64,000 nt of DNA from contig NZ_BAOP01000016.1 of assembly GCF_000344135.1 (NCBI RefSeq), positions 1 to 64,000 on the forward strand. The letters run 5' to 3'. Source of the DNA: Gordonia malaquae NBRC 108250 (GTDB lineage Bacteria; Actinomycetota; Actinomycetes; Mycobacteriales; Mycobacteriaceae). Of this stretch, positions 31,404 to 40,860 are shown in pieces (position 1 is the stretch's first letter; each line of letters begins with the position of its first letter). The position numbers and the translations under genes are program-made. The notes beneath the pieces are model-generated. The model made no database searches, was not told where the DNA came from, and saw only the letters and a program-made list of their open reading frames with translations.

Positions 31404-32240
31404 ATGAACGATGCAGCGTCCGGTGGAGCACGCGTCACGTACCTCGGAGCGGACGGCAGTCACTCCCCCTCCCCTCACCTCGGCTTCGGCATCGACGTCG
31501 GCGGGTCCGGCATCAAGGGCGCGATCGTCGATCTCCGGACCGGTTCGTTCGTCGGCGAACGTCACCGCATCGCGACCCCGCAGCCGGCCACCCCGGACGC
31601 CGTCGCCCGCACTTGCGCCGAGATCACCGACCACTTCGGGTGGACGGGCCCGGTCGGGATCACCGTGCCCGGGATCGTGCGCGACGGTGTCGTGCGGTCG
31701 GCCGCCAACATCGACCCCACGTGGGAGGGTGTTGAGCTCCAACCGCTGTTCGGCTCTCATCTGGGCGGTCGCACGGTGGTCGGCCTCAACGACGCCGACG
31801 CGGCAGGTCTCGCCGAATTGCGTTTCGGAATCGGGCGGGACACGCTCGGTCCGATCGACGAGTCGGGAACTGTGATCCTGCTGACGATCGGCACCGGGAT
31901 CGGATCGGCACTGTTCCACAACGGCGGACTCGTCCCGAACACCGAGTTCGGGCATCTCGAGGTCGGCGGCAAGATCGCCGAGCATCGTGCATCGGCGAAG
32001 GTCCGGGAGGACAAGGGCTGGTCGCTGTCGAAATGGGCACGGAAGTTCTCACGCGTGCTCACACACTACGAACGGATCTTCTCGCCGGACCTGTTCGTCA
32101 TCGGCGGCGGCATCAGCTCGAAAGCGGACATATGGCTGCCGATGGTGACGATCGAAACGCCGATTGTGGCGGCGGAACTGCGCAACACAGCGGGCATAGT
32201 AGGCGCAGCGATGGCCGTTGACGAGGGTCTGCGCATGTGA
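31404..32240 (+). CDS. ppgK: Polyphosphate glucokinase PpgK
   Basis: A 278-aa ROK-type kinase phosphorylating glucose with polyphosphate or ATP. The phosphate motif [15 protein letters not shown] is near residue 30, the catalytic region around [10 protein letters not shown] near 128 and [11 protein letters not shown] near 158, with NTEFGHLEV just after. Counterpart of Rv2702, followed by sigA as there. Confidence 0.94.
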   Translation: MNDAASGGARVTYLGADGSHSPSPHLGFGIDVGGSGIKGAIVDLRTGSFVGERHRIATPQPATPDAVARTCAEITDHFGWTGPVGITVPGIVRDGVVRSAANIDPTWEGVELQPLFGSHLGGRTVVGLNDADAAGLAELRFGIGRDTLGPIDESGTVILLTIGTGIGSALFHNGGLVPNTEFGHLEVGGKIAEHRASAKVREDKGWSLSKWARKFSRVLTHYERIFSPDLFVIGGGISSKADIWLPMVTIETPIVAAELRNTAGIVGAAMAVDEGLRM

Positions 32241-32264
32241 CCTTGGCGGCCGCGAGGTTACAAT
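32237..32264 (+). promoter_or_regulatory. Candidate promoter of sigA
   Basis: TACAAT at 32259-32264 is a near-consensus -10. GTGACC at 32237-32242, 16 bp upstream, is a passable -35 that overlaps the ppgK stop. Transcription from about 32271 would give a leader of some 100 bases before the sigA GTG. Confidence 0.5.
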
Positions 32265-32372
32265 GGAACACATCGGTCCCGCACCGAGCCCTCTAGCCCC
32301 TTCGCCCACGGCCCCACGTCCCATTCAGCGGACGCAGCCAGCCGTGCCGTGAGTTCAGTCGAAAGGTCGTAC

Positions 32373-33773
32373 GTGGCAACCACAGAGTCCACCGACACAC
32401 CGGTCGAGGCCGCCGCCGACGCGGCGCCCGCCGCCAAAAAGGCCCCAGCCAAGAAGGCTCCGGCTAAAAAGGCTCCGGCCAAGAAGGCCGCCGCCAAAAA
32501 GGCTCCGGCCAAGAAGGCCGCCGCCAAGAAGACTGCGGCGAAGAAGACCACCACCGCCGCCAAGAAGACGGCCGCGAAGAAGACCGCAGCCAAGAAGGCC
32601 GGTCCCGTCGATGAGAATCCCGACGTAGACGGTCCCGAGAACCTCGAGGACATCGACGACGCCGACATCGACCTCGGCGACGAGGAACTGGTCGTCGACG
32701 AGCCCGCAGAGACCAAGCCGGCCGCGAAGGGCCGCAAGGCGGCAAGCGCCAAGGCGAAGGACGACGACGCCGACGCGAAGTCCGGCGACTTCGTCTGGGA
32801 CGAAGAGGAGTCCGAAGCACTCCGGCAGGCCCGCAAGGACGCCGAGCTCACCGCATCGGCCGACTCCGTCCGCGCGTATCTCAAGCAGATCGGCAAGGTC
32901 GCACTGCTGAACGCCGAGGAGGAGGTGGAGCTCGCCAAGCGCATCGAGGCCGGGCTCTTCTCCACCGAGCGCATGCGCCGGATCATGGAGTCGGGTGAGA
33001 AGCTCACCGTCGCCCAGCGTCGCGACCTGTCGTGGATCGCACGCGACGGCAACCGCGCCAAGAATCACCTGCTAGAAGCGAACCTTCGCCTGGTCGTGTC
33101 GCTCGCCAAGCGCTACACGGGCCGCGGCATGGCGTTCCTGGACCTCATCCAGGAGGGCAACCTCGGCCTGATCCGCGCGGTCGAGAAGTTCGACTACACC
33201 AAGGGCTACAAGTTCTCCACGTACGCCACCTGGTGGATCCGTCAGGCCATCACCCGCGCCATGGCCGACCAGGCCCGCACCATCCGAATCCCGGTGCACA
33301 TGGTCGAGGTCATCAACAAGCTCGGTCGCATCCAGCGCGAACTTCTCCAGGACCTGGGCCGCGAGCCCACACCGGAGGAGCTCGCCAAGGAGATGGACAT
33401 CACGCCGGAGAAGGTGCTGGAGATCCAGCAGTACGCGCGTGAGCCGATCTCCCTCGACCAGACGATCGGTGATGAGGGCGACAGCCAGCTCGGCGACTTC
33501 ATCGAGGACTCCGAAGCAGTTGTGGCCGTGGACGCCGTCAGCTTCACGCTCCTGCAGGATCAGCTCCAGGATGTGCTCGACACACTGTCCGAGCGCGAAG
33601 CCGGCGTGGTCCGCCTCCGGTTCGGCCTCACCGACGGCCAGCCGCGCACACTCGACGAGATCGGCCAGGTGTACGGCGTGACGCGCGAGCGCATCCGCCA
33701 GATCGAGTCGAAGACGATGAGCAAGCTGCGGCACCCGAGCCGCTCGCAGGTCCTCCGCGACTATCTCGACTGA
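32373..33773 (+). CDS. sigA: Principal sigma factor SigA (RpoD/HrdB)
   Basis: A 466-aa primary sigma-70 factor. After a lysine/alanine-rich and then acidic N-terminal extension (residues 1-160), region 1.2 ([20 protein letters not shown]), region 2 with the melting motif [13 protein letters not shown], region 3 and region 4 (helix-turn-helix [13 protein letters not shown]) are complete. The GTG at 32373 has GAAAGG six bases upstream. Its 3' end overlaps the convergent carboxylase gene by 13 bp. Counterpart of Rv2703. Confidence 0.96.
   Translation: MATTESTDTPVEAAADAAPAAKKAPAKKAPAKKAPAKKAAAKKAPAKKAAAKKTAAKKTTTAAKKTAAKKTAAKKAGPVDENPDVDGPENLEDIDDADIDLGDEELVVDEPAETKPAAKGRKAASAKAKDDDADAKSGDFVWDEEESEALRQARKDAELTASADSVRAYLKQIGKVALLNAEEEVELAKRIEAGLFSTERMRRIMESGEKLTVAQRRDLSWIARDGNRAKNHLLEANLRLVVSLAKRYTGRGMAFLDLIQEGNLGLIRAVEKFDYTKGYKFSTYATWWIRQAITRAMADQARTIRIPVHMVEVINKLGRIQRELLQDLGREPTPEELAKEMDITPEKVLEIQQYAREPISLDQTIGDEGDSQLGDFIEDSEAVVAVDAVSFTLLQDQLQDVLDTLSEREAGVVRLRFGLTDGQPRTLDEIGQVYGVTRERIRQIESKTMSKLRHPSRSQVLRDYLD
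32431..32601 (+). repeat. Lys/Ala-rich tandem repeats inside sigA
   Basis: Imperfect tandem repeats of AAGAAGGCC/GCC-type codons encode about ten KKAPAK or KKAAAK units. The basic tail is usual in actinobacterial principal sigma factors; repeat number may vary between strains by slippage. Confidence 0.75.
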
Positions 33774-36700
33774 CCGCACGACAGCGTTGCGATCCACCGG
33801 CGGGTGTCCGCCGGGTCGATGACGTCGTCGAGTTCGAACGTCGCGGCTGCGCTGAGAGCCCTGCCCCGGCGGTACATCTCGGCGACGAGCGTGTTGTACA
33901 GGTCCGCTCGTGCTTCCTCGTCGGCGACGGCCGCGAGTTCTTTGGCGAACCCGAGACGGACCGCGCCTTCCAGGCCCATGCCGCCGATCTCGCCGGTCGG
34001 CCAGGCGACGGTGAACTGGGTGGCCCGGAAGCTGCCTGCTGTCATCGCCATCGCACCGAGGCCGTATCCCTTGCGCAGAATGAACGCGCCCATCGGCACG
34101 GTCATCCTCGCGCCGACCGAGAAGAGGCGGGAGAAGCGTCGGACGGTGGCCTTCTCCTCCGACTCCGGACCCACCATGAAGCCCGGGGTGTCGCAGAATG
34201 AGACCACCGGCAGCCCGCGCAACTGACAGAGTTCGAGGAACTCGGCGAGCTTGTCGGCGCCGTCGGCGTCGATCGCTCCGCCCAGGTGGAGGGTGCTGTT
34301 GGCGACGAACCCGAACGGTCGGCCCTCCACCCGAAGGAAACCGGTGACGATGCCCTTCGCGTAGTCGGCTCGCAGTTCCAGGACCGAGCCGAGGTCGGCG
34401 ACCGAGGCGATGACGGTGTGCACGTCGTAGGCACGCAGCCGGTTCTCCCCGATCGCGTGCCGCGCAGCCCTGGCGTCGGGGGCAGTCCACCCGTCGATCG
34501 GACCCTGGAAGTACGCGAGCACCTGTCGGGTGAGGCGAACCGCGTGCGCCTCGTCGTCGGCGACGATGTCGACGACCCCGTTCCGACGTTGCACGTCGAT
34601 CGGTCCGACGGCTTCGGGCGGGTACTCGCCGAGCCCGCCACCGGAGATCATCGCGGGTCCACCCATGCCGATGGTGGCGTCGGGAGTGGCGATGATGAGA
34701 TCACACGCGCCCGCGAGGGCCGCGTTGCCGGCGAAGCACCGTCCGGACACGACGGCGATGGACGGCGCGAGGTCGCGGATCTTCGCCATCGACCGGAAAG
34801 TCGGCACGTCGAGTCCCGCGACGATGTCGTAGTCGGTGTCCCCCGGCCGCCCGCCGCCGCCCTCGGTGAAGAAGACGACGGGCACGCGGCGCGACAGGGC
34901 GACCTCGAGGAGCCGATCGGTCTTCGCATGGTTGCGCCAGCCCTGTGTTCCGGCGAGAACGGTGTAGTCGTACGACATCACCACGGCCGTCGAGCGATCG
35001 CGGCCGAAATGATCGATCCCGATCGTCGCGACACCGCCGACGAGGCCGTCGGCCGGAGTCTGCGCGATCAGCTCCTCTTCGGATCGCCTGGCCTTCTGGG
35101 CGGCGACCGCGAGCGCACCGTATTCGACGAACGTCTCCTCGTCGACGAGGTCGGCGATGTTCTCGCGCGCCGTCCGCCGCCCGATGCGCCGCCGCTTGGC
35201 CACCGCTTCCGGACGTGCCTCGTCGAGCGTCATGCGATGGCGCTCGTCGACCTCGTCGAGGTCGGCCCTGCGCCGATCAAGGTCGAGATCAGCGTCGCCC
35301 GCGCAATCGAAGCCGTCGCCCGCCGGCCGGTAGACGACAAGGGCCGCACCGGCCGACACCGTCCGGCCGACCGCCGACCCCACGCTCACGACCTCGACAT
35401 CTGTCTCGGCGAGCACCTCGTGCTGCATCTTCATCGCTTCGAGCACAGCAAACGGAGTCCCGGCAGGCACGACCGCGCCCACCTCGGCGAGGTCGACGAC
35501 AGTCCCGGTCAGCGGTGCGGCGACCGCACGCTCATCGTCGGAGAGGTCGAGAACGACATCGGCCGCGCTCGTGTCGGCCTCCGGTGCGAGCGACCCGATC
35601 CGCCGATCGAGGTATCCCGTGTCGACCGGGCCGCTGAGGAACTCGTCGTCGGTGAGGATCGCCCGCAACACGCCGATCGTCGTCGCCGGTCCGTCGATCA
35701 CGAACTCGGCCAATGCCCGGTCGGCCTTGGCCATTGCCGCGGACAGGTTCGGTGCGCGCACGATCACCTTGGCCAGCAGCGAGTCGTAGCGTGTCGTCGT
35801 CTCCAGCCCGGGCACGCCGAACGTGTCGACCCGGACGCCGGGACCGACCGGCGGGCTGAACGAGGCGAGCACTCCACCGGTCGGTGCGGCGGCGCCGTCG
35901 GCCGTCAACGACTCCATGTTCACGCGTGCCTGAACCGCAGAGCCCGATGCCCGCGCAGGTGTCCCCGACACCTGGCCGCCGCGCGCTGTGACACCGTCGG
36001 GCAGCCCGCAGTCGGCGAGTGAGCCACCGTCGGAGATGATCAAGCCGGCCGCGACCAGATCCACACCGGTGACCTCCTCGGTGACCGTGTGCTCCACCTG
36101 GATGCGCGGGTTCACCTCGAGGAACACCGCACGGTCGTCGGCGACGAGGAACTCCACGGTGGCGAGTCCCACGAGGCCTGCCGCGGCGCACAGGCGGGCC
36201 GCGTCGGAATGCAGGCGGAGGCGGAACTCGTCCGACAGCGCGGGCGCCGGCGCGATCTCGATGAGCTTCTGTCTCCGGCGTTGCACACTGCAGTCGCGGT
36301 CGCCGAGTGCCGTCGCCGCGGTGCCGTCGCCGACCACCTGGACTTCGATGTGCCGTGCTCCGGTCAACAATTCCTCGGCGAACACCCTGGGGTCGCCGAA
36401 GCCGAGATCAGCCTCGGCGACGGCGGCGCGGTAGGCGCGCGTCAGGTCTCCACCTCGGGCGACCTCCCGCATACCGCGTCCACCGCCGCCCGCGAGGGCC
36501 TTCAGCATCACTCCGCCCGGCAAGGCCTCCGCGAACGCCTCGATCTCGGACAGGTCGGCGGCGCCGTTCGTCCCGGCCAGGACATCGAGTCCGCAGTCGA
36601 CCGCGGCCGCCCGCGCCGCGAGCTTGTCGCCGAACCTGCGAAGCACGGCGGGACTCGGGCCGACGAATCGGATACCGGCATCGGCGCACGCCTGGGCGAA

Positions 36701-36961
36701 GTCCGCATTCTCGGCGAGGAAGCCGTACCCGGGGTGGATCGCATCGGTCGCCGTCGAGTCGGCGATCCGCAGGATCGCGTCGACGTCCAGATACGCGGCG
36801 GGCCCTTCGCCCGGCAGTGCACAAGCCTCGTCTGCCGCGGCGACATGTGGTGTCGCCGCGTCGTCGGCCGCATGAACGGCCACCGTGTGGACTCCCCTCT
36901 CTTGTGCGGTGCGAATGATGCGCAGGGCGATCTCGCCGCGGTTCGCGATGAGCAACTTCAT
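33761..36961 (-). CDS. Single-chain acyl-CoA carboxylase (BC-BCCP-CT, LCC-type)
   Basis: A 1066-aa multidomain biotin enzyme. Residues 1-450 are biotin carboxylase ([15 protein letters not shown] start, ATP-grasp loop [24 protein letters not shown]), then a biotinyl domain with the acceptor lysine in [10 protein letters not shown] (about 545), then both carboxyltransferase halves ([14 protein letters not shown] to the C-terminus). All parts on one chain is the layout of the bacterial long-chain acyl-CoA carboxylase family described from Mycobacterium avium. The substrate is unknown. Its ATG overlaps the stop of the acyl-CoA ligase gene (ATGA), so CoA activation and carboxylation are coupled. 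Confidence 0.9.
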   Translation of the reverse strand: MKLLIANRGEIALRIIRTAQERGVHTVAVHAADDAATPHVAAADEACALPGEGPAAYLDVDAILRIADSTATDAIHPGYGFLAENADFAQACADAGIRFVGPSPAVLRRFGDKLAARAAAVDCGLDVLAGTNGAADLSEIEAFAEALPGGVMLKALAGGGGRGMREVARGGDLTRAYRAAVAEADLGFGDPRVFAEELLTGARHIEVQVVGDGTAATALGDRDCSVQRRRQKLIEIAPAPALSDEFRLRLHSDAARLCAAAGLVGLATVEFLVADDRAVFLEVNPRIQVEHTVTEEVTGVDLVAAGLIISDGGSLADCGLPDGVTARGGQVSGTPARASGSAVQARVNMESLTADGAAAPTGGVLASFSPPVGPGVRVDTFGVPGLETTTRYDSLLAKVIVRAPNLSAAMAKADRALAEFVIDGPATTIGVLRAILTDDEFLSGPVDTGYLDRRIGSLAPEADTSAADVVLDLSDDERAVAAPLTGTVVDLAEVGAVVPAGTPFAVLEAMKMQHEVLAETDVEVVSVGSAVGRTVSAGAALVVYRPAGDGFDCAGDADLDLDRRRADLDEVDERHRMTLDEARPEAVAKRRRIGRRTARENIADLVDEETFVEYGALAVAAQKARRSEEELIAQTPADGLVGGVATIGIDHFGRDRSTAVVMSYDYTVLAGTQGWRNHAKTDRLLEVALSRRVPVVFFTEGGGGRPGDTDYDIVAGLDVPTFRSMAKIRDLAPSIAVVSGRCFAGNAALAGACDLIIATPDATIGMGGPAMISGGGLGEYPPEAVGPIDVQRRNGVVDIVADDEAHAVRLTRQVLAYFQGPIDGWTAPDARAARHAIGENRLRAYDVHTVIASVADLGSVLELRADYAKGIVTGFLRVEGRPFGFVANSTLHLGGAIDADGADKLAEFLELCQLRGLPVVSFCDTPGFMVGPESEEKATVRRFSRLFSVGARMTVPMGAFILRKGYGLGAMAMTAGSFRATQFTVAWPTGEIGGMGLEGAVRLGFAKELAAVADEEARADLYNTLVAEMYRRGRALSAAATFELDDVIDPADTRRWIATLSCGQSR

Positions 36962-38625
36962 TCCGCACCGCCCGACACAGTCGCCGCCGCCCGTTCGAGG
37001 AGGTCGCCCTTGCGGATCTTGCCGGTGGCCGTCATCGGGAGGGCGTCGACGATGACGATCTCCGGCACCTTGTAGGTGGCGAGGTTCTCGCGGGCCCACG
37101 CTTCCAGTTCAGTTCTGTCGTGACCGCCGTCGACGGTCACGACGAACGCCACCGGTACCTGTCCCTTGGCCGCGTCCGGGCGTGGGACGACCGACACCGC
37201 CGCTATTCCGTCGTGCAGTCTCATCAACGTCTCCACTTCGGACGGGAACACGCTCATGCCGTTGATCTTGATCATCTCCTTGGTGCGGGCGAGATAGTGC
37301 AGTGCACCCCACTCGTCGAAGCGTCCGAGGTCGCCGGTCTGCAGCCAGCCGTCGACGATGCTCGACGCGGTCGCTTCAGGATTGTCGAGGTACCGGGTCA
37401 TGATCGACGGACTGCGCACGATGATCTGGCCCGTGCCGCCGACCTCGACAGGGATTCCGCAGTCGTCGACGACGAGGATCTCCGTGCCCGGCACCGGGAG
37501 ACCGCAGAACACCGGGTCCGCTCGGAGGTCTCGATCGTCGTGTTGGAAGCCGAGCGTGAACGTGTCCGCGGTGTGGGTCTCGGTCATGCCGTACGACGCT
37601 TCCCGCAGGACGGTGCCGACCTCGGTCCGCCATCGGGCCCTGATGTCCGGGCTCAGACGGGTCACGAACGAGACCGCGAGTGTTGAGGTCAGCGACGCGA
37701 GCGCCGCCGGGTCCAGGTCGGCGAGCTCAAGAATCTCGAGGTAGTTGTCGACGGTCGCGACCAGGTCGGTCACCCGGTTGTCCCGGATCGCGTCGACGAC
37801 GACGGCGGCGTCCCACCGGGTGAGAAGGACCACGCGCTGCCCGTTGATCAACGACTTCAGGATGCCGAAGTCCTCCCCCGCGATCCAGAAGACGGGCAGG
37901 AAGTTGAGCGGGACGCTGTCGGGCTCCCCGATCTGCTGGCCGGAGGCGAGGGTTGCGGTGGCGGCGGTGTAGGCCATGTGCCGTTGGGTGTGCTCACATC
38001 CCTTGGGCATCCCGGTGGTGCCGCCGGTGTAGTTGAGCGCGGCGAGGGCGTCGGGATCGGCAGGGCGGATCGGCGCGCGTGGCGCCGCCATGACGTCGGC
38101 CCAGTCTCGGCCTGGATCGGGACGCAGCAGGTCGTCGATCGCAGTCGTCGCCACGACCCGAAGCGACGTGTCAGCGCGAATGCCGTCGACGAGGTCCAAC
38201 TGGTCGGGCGAGGTCAGGAGCACGGTCACGTCCGCGTCGACAAGCTCATGACGCAGTTCGAACGCCTTGAACATCGGGTTGACCGGCACGTGCACCGCTC
38301 CGGTCTTGAGGATTCCGAGCATCGCGATGAGAAACTGCGGGCAGTTCGCCAGGTGAACGCCCACGCGATCTCCCGGCTCGACTCCGACTGAGGAGAGCCA
38401 ACCCGCGAACCGGTCGGACGCGTCGTTGTACTCCGCGTACGTGATGTCGTGACCGTAGAACGAGATCGCGACCGAGGCGGGGCGCGTCGCCGCCCAGTGG
38501 CGCAGATGGTCGACCATCGTCGCTCGACCGGCCGGGTAGACGATCTCCCTCCCCACCTCCTCCGGCCAGTTCGCGATCTGCACCGCGGTGATCTCCGCGA
38601 GTGCGGCTTCGAGGGCGTCGGACAT
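36958..38625 (-). CDS. AMP-forming acyl-CoA synthetase
   Basis: A 555-aa adenylate-forming ligase. The P-loop is NYTGGTTGMPKG near residue 200, A5 is SYGMTETHTAD near 345, A7 GWLQTGDLGRF near 430, A8 RTKEMIKINGMSVFPSEVE and the A10 lysine is in MTATGKIRKGDL near the C-terminus. It activates a carboxylic acid to its CoA thioester; which acid is unknown. It is the third gene of an operon with the MHS transporter and TetR regulator upstream and the carboxylase overlapping downstream. Confidence 0.92.
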   Translation of the reverse strand: MSDALEAALAEITAVQIANWPEEVGREIVYPAGRATMVDHLRHWAATRPASVAISFYGHDITYAEYNDASDRFAGWLSSVGVEPGDRVGVHLANCPQFLIAMLGILKTGAVHVPVNPMFKAFELRHELVDADVTVLLTSPDQLDLVDGIRADTSLRVVATTAIDDLLRPDPGRDWADVMAAPRAPIRPADPDALAALNYTGGTTGMPKGCEHTQRHMAYTAATATLASGQQIGEPDSVPLNFLPVFWIAGEDFGILKSLINGQRVVLLTRWDAAVVVDAIRDNRVTDLVATVDNYLEILELADLDPAALASLTSTLAVSFVTRLSPDIRARWRTEVGTVLREASYGMTETHTADTFTLGFQHDDRDLRADPVFCGLPVPGTEILVVDDCGIPVEVGGTGQIIVRSPSIMTRYLDNPEATASSIVDGWLQTGDLGRFDEWGALHYLARTKEMIKINGMSVFPSEVETLMRLHDGIAAVSVVPRPDAAKGQVPVAFVVTVDGGHDRTELEAWARENLATYKVPEIVIVDALPMTATGKIRKGDLLERAAATVSGGAE

Positions 38626-38658
38626 GTGGGCTCCCTGTCGGGTGGTGGCGAGTGGGTG

Positions 38659-39297
38659 TCAGCCGCCTTGAACTCCGATGAGTCGTTCGGTGACGGCGAT
38701 GATGTCGAGGATGAACTGCTCTTTGTGCGCGTCGTCGGCGCCCGCGGCGCGTTTTGCACCGTGGTGGATGGCAAATCCGATGATCTGCACAAGACGTTCT
38801 GGGTCGAGGGTCGGTTCGATGGCTCCGTCGGGCAGGTTGCGCAGGTAACGCGCGTAACCGGCGTTCCGACGGTCGACACCCGCATTCCAGATGGCGGCGA
38901 CGGCCGGGTCGATGGTCGCGCTGACGTCGATCAGCGCGACGAGCCCGCCCATCGACGTGATCGCGTCCACGTACGCGCGTGTGGTCGCGGCGAGGATCTG
39001 ACGCGTGGACGCGTCCTCGAGGCCCACGAGACTCTGTGTGCGGGACAGATCCTCGGTGACCCGCTCGACGAGGGCGAGAAAGATCTCGTCCTTCGAGCGG
39101 AAGTACGCGTAGAACGTCGGACGCGACGTGTGTGCACGACCGGCGATCATCTCGACGGTCACACCGGCGTAGCCGAATTCGTCGAAACAGTCGGCGGCGG
39201 CGTCGATCAACTGGGTGCGGCGTGCGGCTCCGGCGTCTTTGCGACTGGCCCGTGCACGCTCTTGGGCGTTGCTCACGCTGACAGTCTGCTGTGACAT
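38659..39297 (-). CDS. TetR-family transcriptional regulator (operon B)
   Basis: A 212-aa regulator with an N-terminal TetR helix-turn-helix (VTVEMIAGRAHTSRPTFYAYF, residues about 48-68) and a ligand-binding helical domain. It sits inside the operon it probably controls, 37 bp after the transporter and 33 bp before the ligase gene. The likely operator is the inverted repeat at 40775-40790 upstream of the transporter; the effector may be the CoA ester made by the operon's ligase (inference). Confidence 0.9.
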   Translation of the reverse strand: MSQQTVSVSNAQERARASRKDAGAARRTQLIDAAADCFDEFGYAGVTVEMIAGRAHTSRPTFYAYFRSKDEIFLALVERVTEDLSRTQSLVGLEDASTRQILAATTRAYVDAITSMGGLVALIDVSATIDPAVAAIWNAGVDRRNAGYARYLRNLPDGAIEPTLDPERLVQIIGFAIHHGAKRAAGADDAHKEQFILDIIAVTERLIGVQGG

Positions 39298-39334
39298 TGT
39301 CGGCCTTTCAAGGACGCCGGAGCGAGCTGCGCCG

Positions 39335-40723
39335 TCAGGCTGCAGCGGACAGACCGGGCACTGCCACCGGATCGTTGCGGACGGCTTCGGCGTTGGTCTC
39401 CGGGAGTCGCCACGCGCAGTACATGGTGACGACCGCCATCGCGGCGAGGTAGAGCGACACGCCCGCGGTCGATGCGGTCTCGGCGATGATCCACGTCATC
39501 AGCAGCGGCGCCACGCCGGACACCGCGACGGCCGCGAGCTGGTAGCCGAGCGACGCGCCCGAGTACCGCAGGCGAGGCTCGAACAGTTCTGCCATGAATG
39601 CCGCGAGAGGACCGTAGGTGAGCGACTGCCCGCAGCTGCTGATCAGCATCGCGAAGAACAGCAGCACGCCCGAGGTGGTGTTGGCGAGCCAGAAGAACGG
39701 GAACGCCCACAGCAGCAGCACTCCTCCGCCGAGGATGATCAGCGGACGTCGACCGACGCGGTCGGACACCTTGCCCGCCCACATGACCGCGAACGGCATG
39801 ATCAGCGAAACGGCCATCACCGCCGTGAGGACGGTGTTGCGGTCCATGCCGAGGCCGTTCTCGTCGGGCGACTTGGTCGCGTAGGCGAGGAAGCCCGCGA
39901 TCGCGACGTAGAACGCCGAGTTGGTGGCCGCGAGGAGTCCGGCTCCGAGCACGATCTTGCGCCAGTGGAAGCGAACGGCTTCCGACAGCGGAGCCTGCGC
40001 GACCTGTTCGCCGTCACCGCGCTTGGCTTCGGCTTCGGCCTGCAGCGCCCGGAACTCGGGCGAGTCCTCGACCTTGAAGTGGATGTAGAGGACGACGGGG
40101 ATCAGCGCCGCGCTCGCCCAGAACGGGATGCGCCAGCCCCAGCTGAGGAACGCGGCGTCGGAGACGAGGCTGTTGACGACGATCATCGAGAGGTTGCCCA
40201 GGACCAGTCCGAGCGGCACACCCATCTGGCCGAACGTCCCGGCGAAGCCGCGGCGCTTCGGGCCTGCGGATTCGGTGAGAAGCAGAACAATTCCTCCCCA
40301 CTGCCCACCGCACGCGAGACCTTGGATGAACCGGAGTGCCACCAGCAGGATCGGCGCGGCCGAACCGATCGCCGCCGCCGACGGCAGACAACCGATGAGG
40401 AACGTCGCGAGCCCCATCGAGATGAGGCAGATGAGGACCATCGGTTTGCGGCCGATCTTGTCGCCGTAGTGGCCGGCGAGGATGCCGCCGAGCGGCCTGG
40501 CGATGAAGCCGATCGCGAACGTGCTGAACGCGAGCAGGGTGCCGACGAGTGCGGATGCGTCCGGGAAGAACACCTTCGGGAAGACCAGCGCTGCGGCGGT
40601 GCCGTAGACGAAGAAGTCGTACCACTCGATGGAACTGCCGAACAGTCCTGCGGCGAGCAGTTTCCGGTGGGCGGAGCGGTCGGGTGCTCCTACTCCCGTT
40701 GTCGTCGAGACGGACTCTGTCAT
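39335..40723 (-). CDS. MFS transporter, metabolite:H+ symporter (MHS) family
   Basis: A 462-aa major facilitator with twelve predicted helices. Family marks are GDKIGRKPM after helix 2 and KVSDRVGRRPLIILGG after helix 8. The MHS subfamily (ShiA, ProP, KgtP) imports organic acids with protons, which fits an operon that then activates an acid with CoA. ATG at 40723 has GGAGGAG upstream. First gene of operon B. Confidence 0.9.
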   Translation of the reverse strand: MTESVSTTTGVGAPDRSAHRKLLAAGLFGSSIEWYDFFVYGTAAALVFPKVFFPDASALVGTLLAFSTFAIGFIARPLGGILAGHYGDKIGRKPMVLICLISMGLATFLIGCLPSAAAIGSAAPILLVALRFIQGLACGGQWGGIVLLLTESAGPKRRGFAGTFGQMGVPLGLVLGNLSMIVVNSLVSDAAFLSWGWRIPFWASAALIPVVLYIHFKVEDSPEFRALQAEAEAKRGDGEQVAQAPLSEAVRFHWRKIVLGAGLLAATNSAFYVAIAGFLAYATKSPDENGLGMDRNTVLTAVMAVSLIMPFAVMWAGKVSDRVGRRPLIILGGGVLLLWAFPFFWLANTTSGVLLFFAMLISSCGQSLTYGPLAAFMAELFEPRLRYSGASLGYQLAAVAVSGVAPLLMTWIIAETASTAGVSLYLAAMAVVTMYCAWRLPETNAEAVRNDPVAVPGLSAAA

Positions 40724-40774
40724 TGATCTCCTCCAACTGTGAATGCGTGACCTCTGTCACGATATTGCTTTACA

Positions 40775-40790
40775 TTGACGTCAACGTCAA
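40775..40790. promoter_or_regulatory. Inverted-repeat operator upstream of the MHS operon
   Basis: TTGACGT-CA-ACGTCAA is a perfect 7-bp inverted repeat with a 2-bp spacer, about 50 bp before the transporter ATG. A second repeat, GTGAC-CTCT-GTCAC, lies at 40747-40760. Both suit a dimeric TetR-type regulator such as the one encoded in the operon. Confidence 0.55.
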
Positions 40791-40802
40791 CGGATTCGGG
40801 TG

Positions 40803-40840
40803 AAAAACTGCCCCGCCTCCGAGGAGCCCTCGGGACGGGG
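40803..40840 (-). terminator. Intrinsic terminator of operon A
   Basis: On the minus strand a GC-rich stem (40840-40828 pairing with 40824-40811, with small internal bulges and a three-base loop) is followed directly by CAGTTTTTCA. This is the only classic hairpin-plus-U-tract terminator I see in the window, and it separates the ligase gene from the transporter operon. Confidence 0.85.
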
Positions 40841-40860
40841 CGGTCGCGCGTGTCGTCAGT

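Noticed and set aside
32431..32601. Short tandem repeats considered as a CRISPR-like or minisatellite array
   Set aside because: They are in frame in sigA and encode the usual Lys/Ala-rich tail; no spacers.
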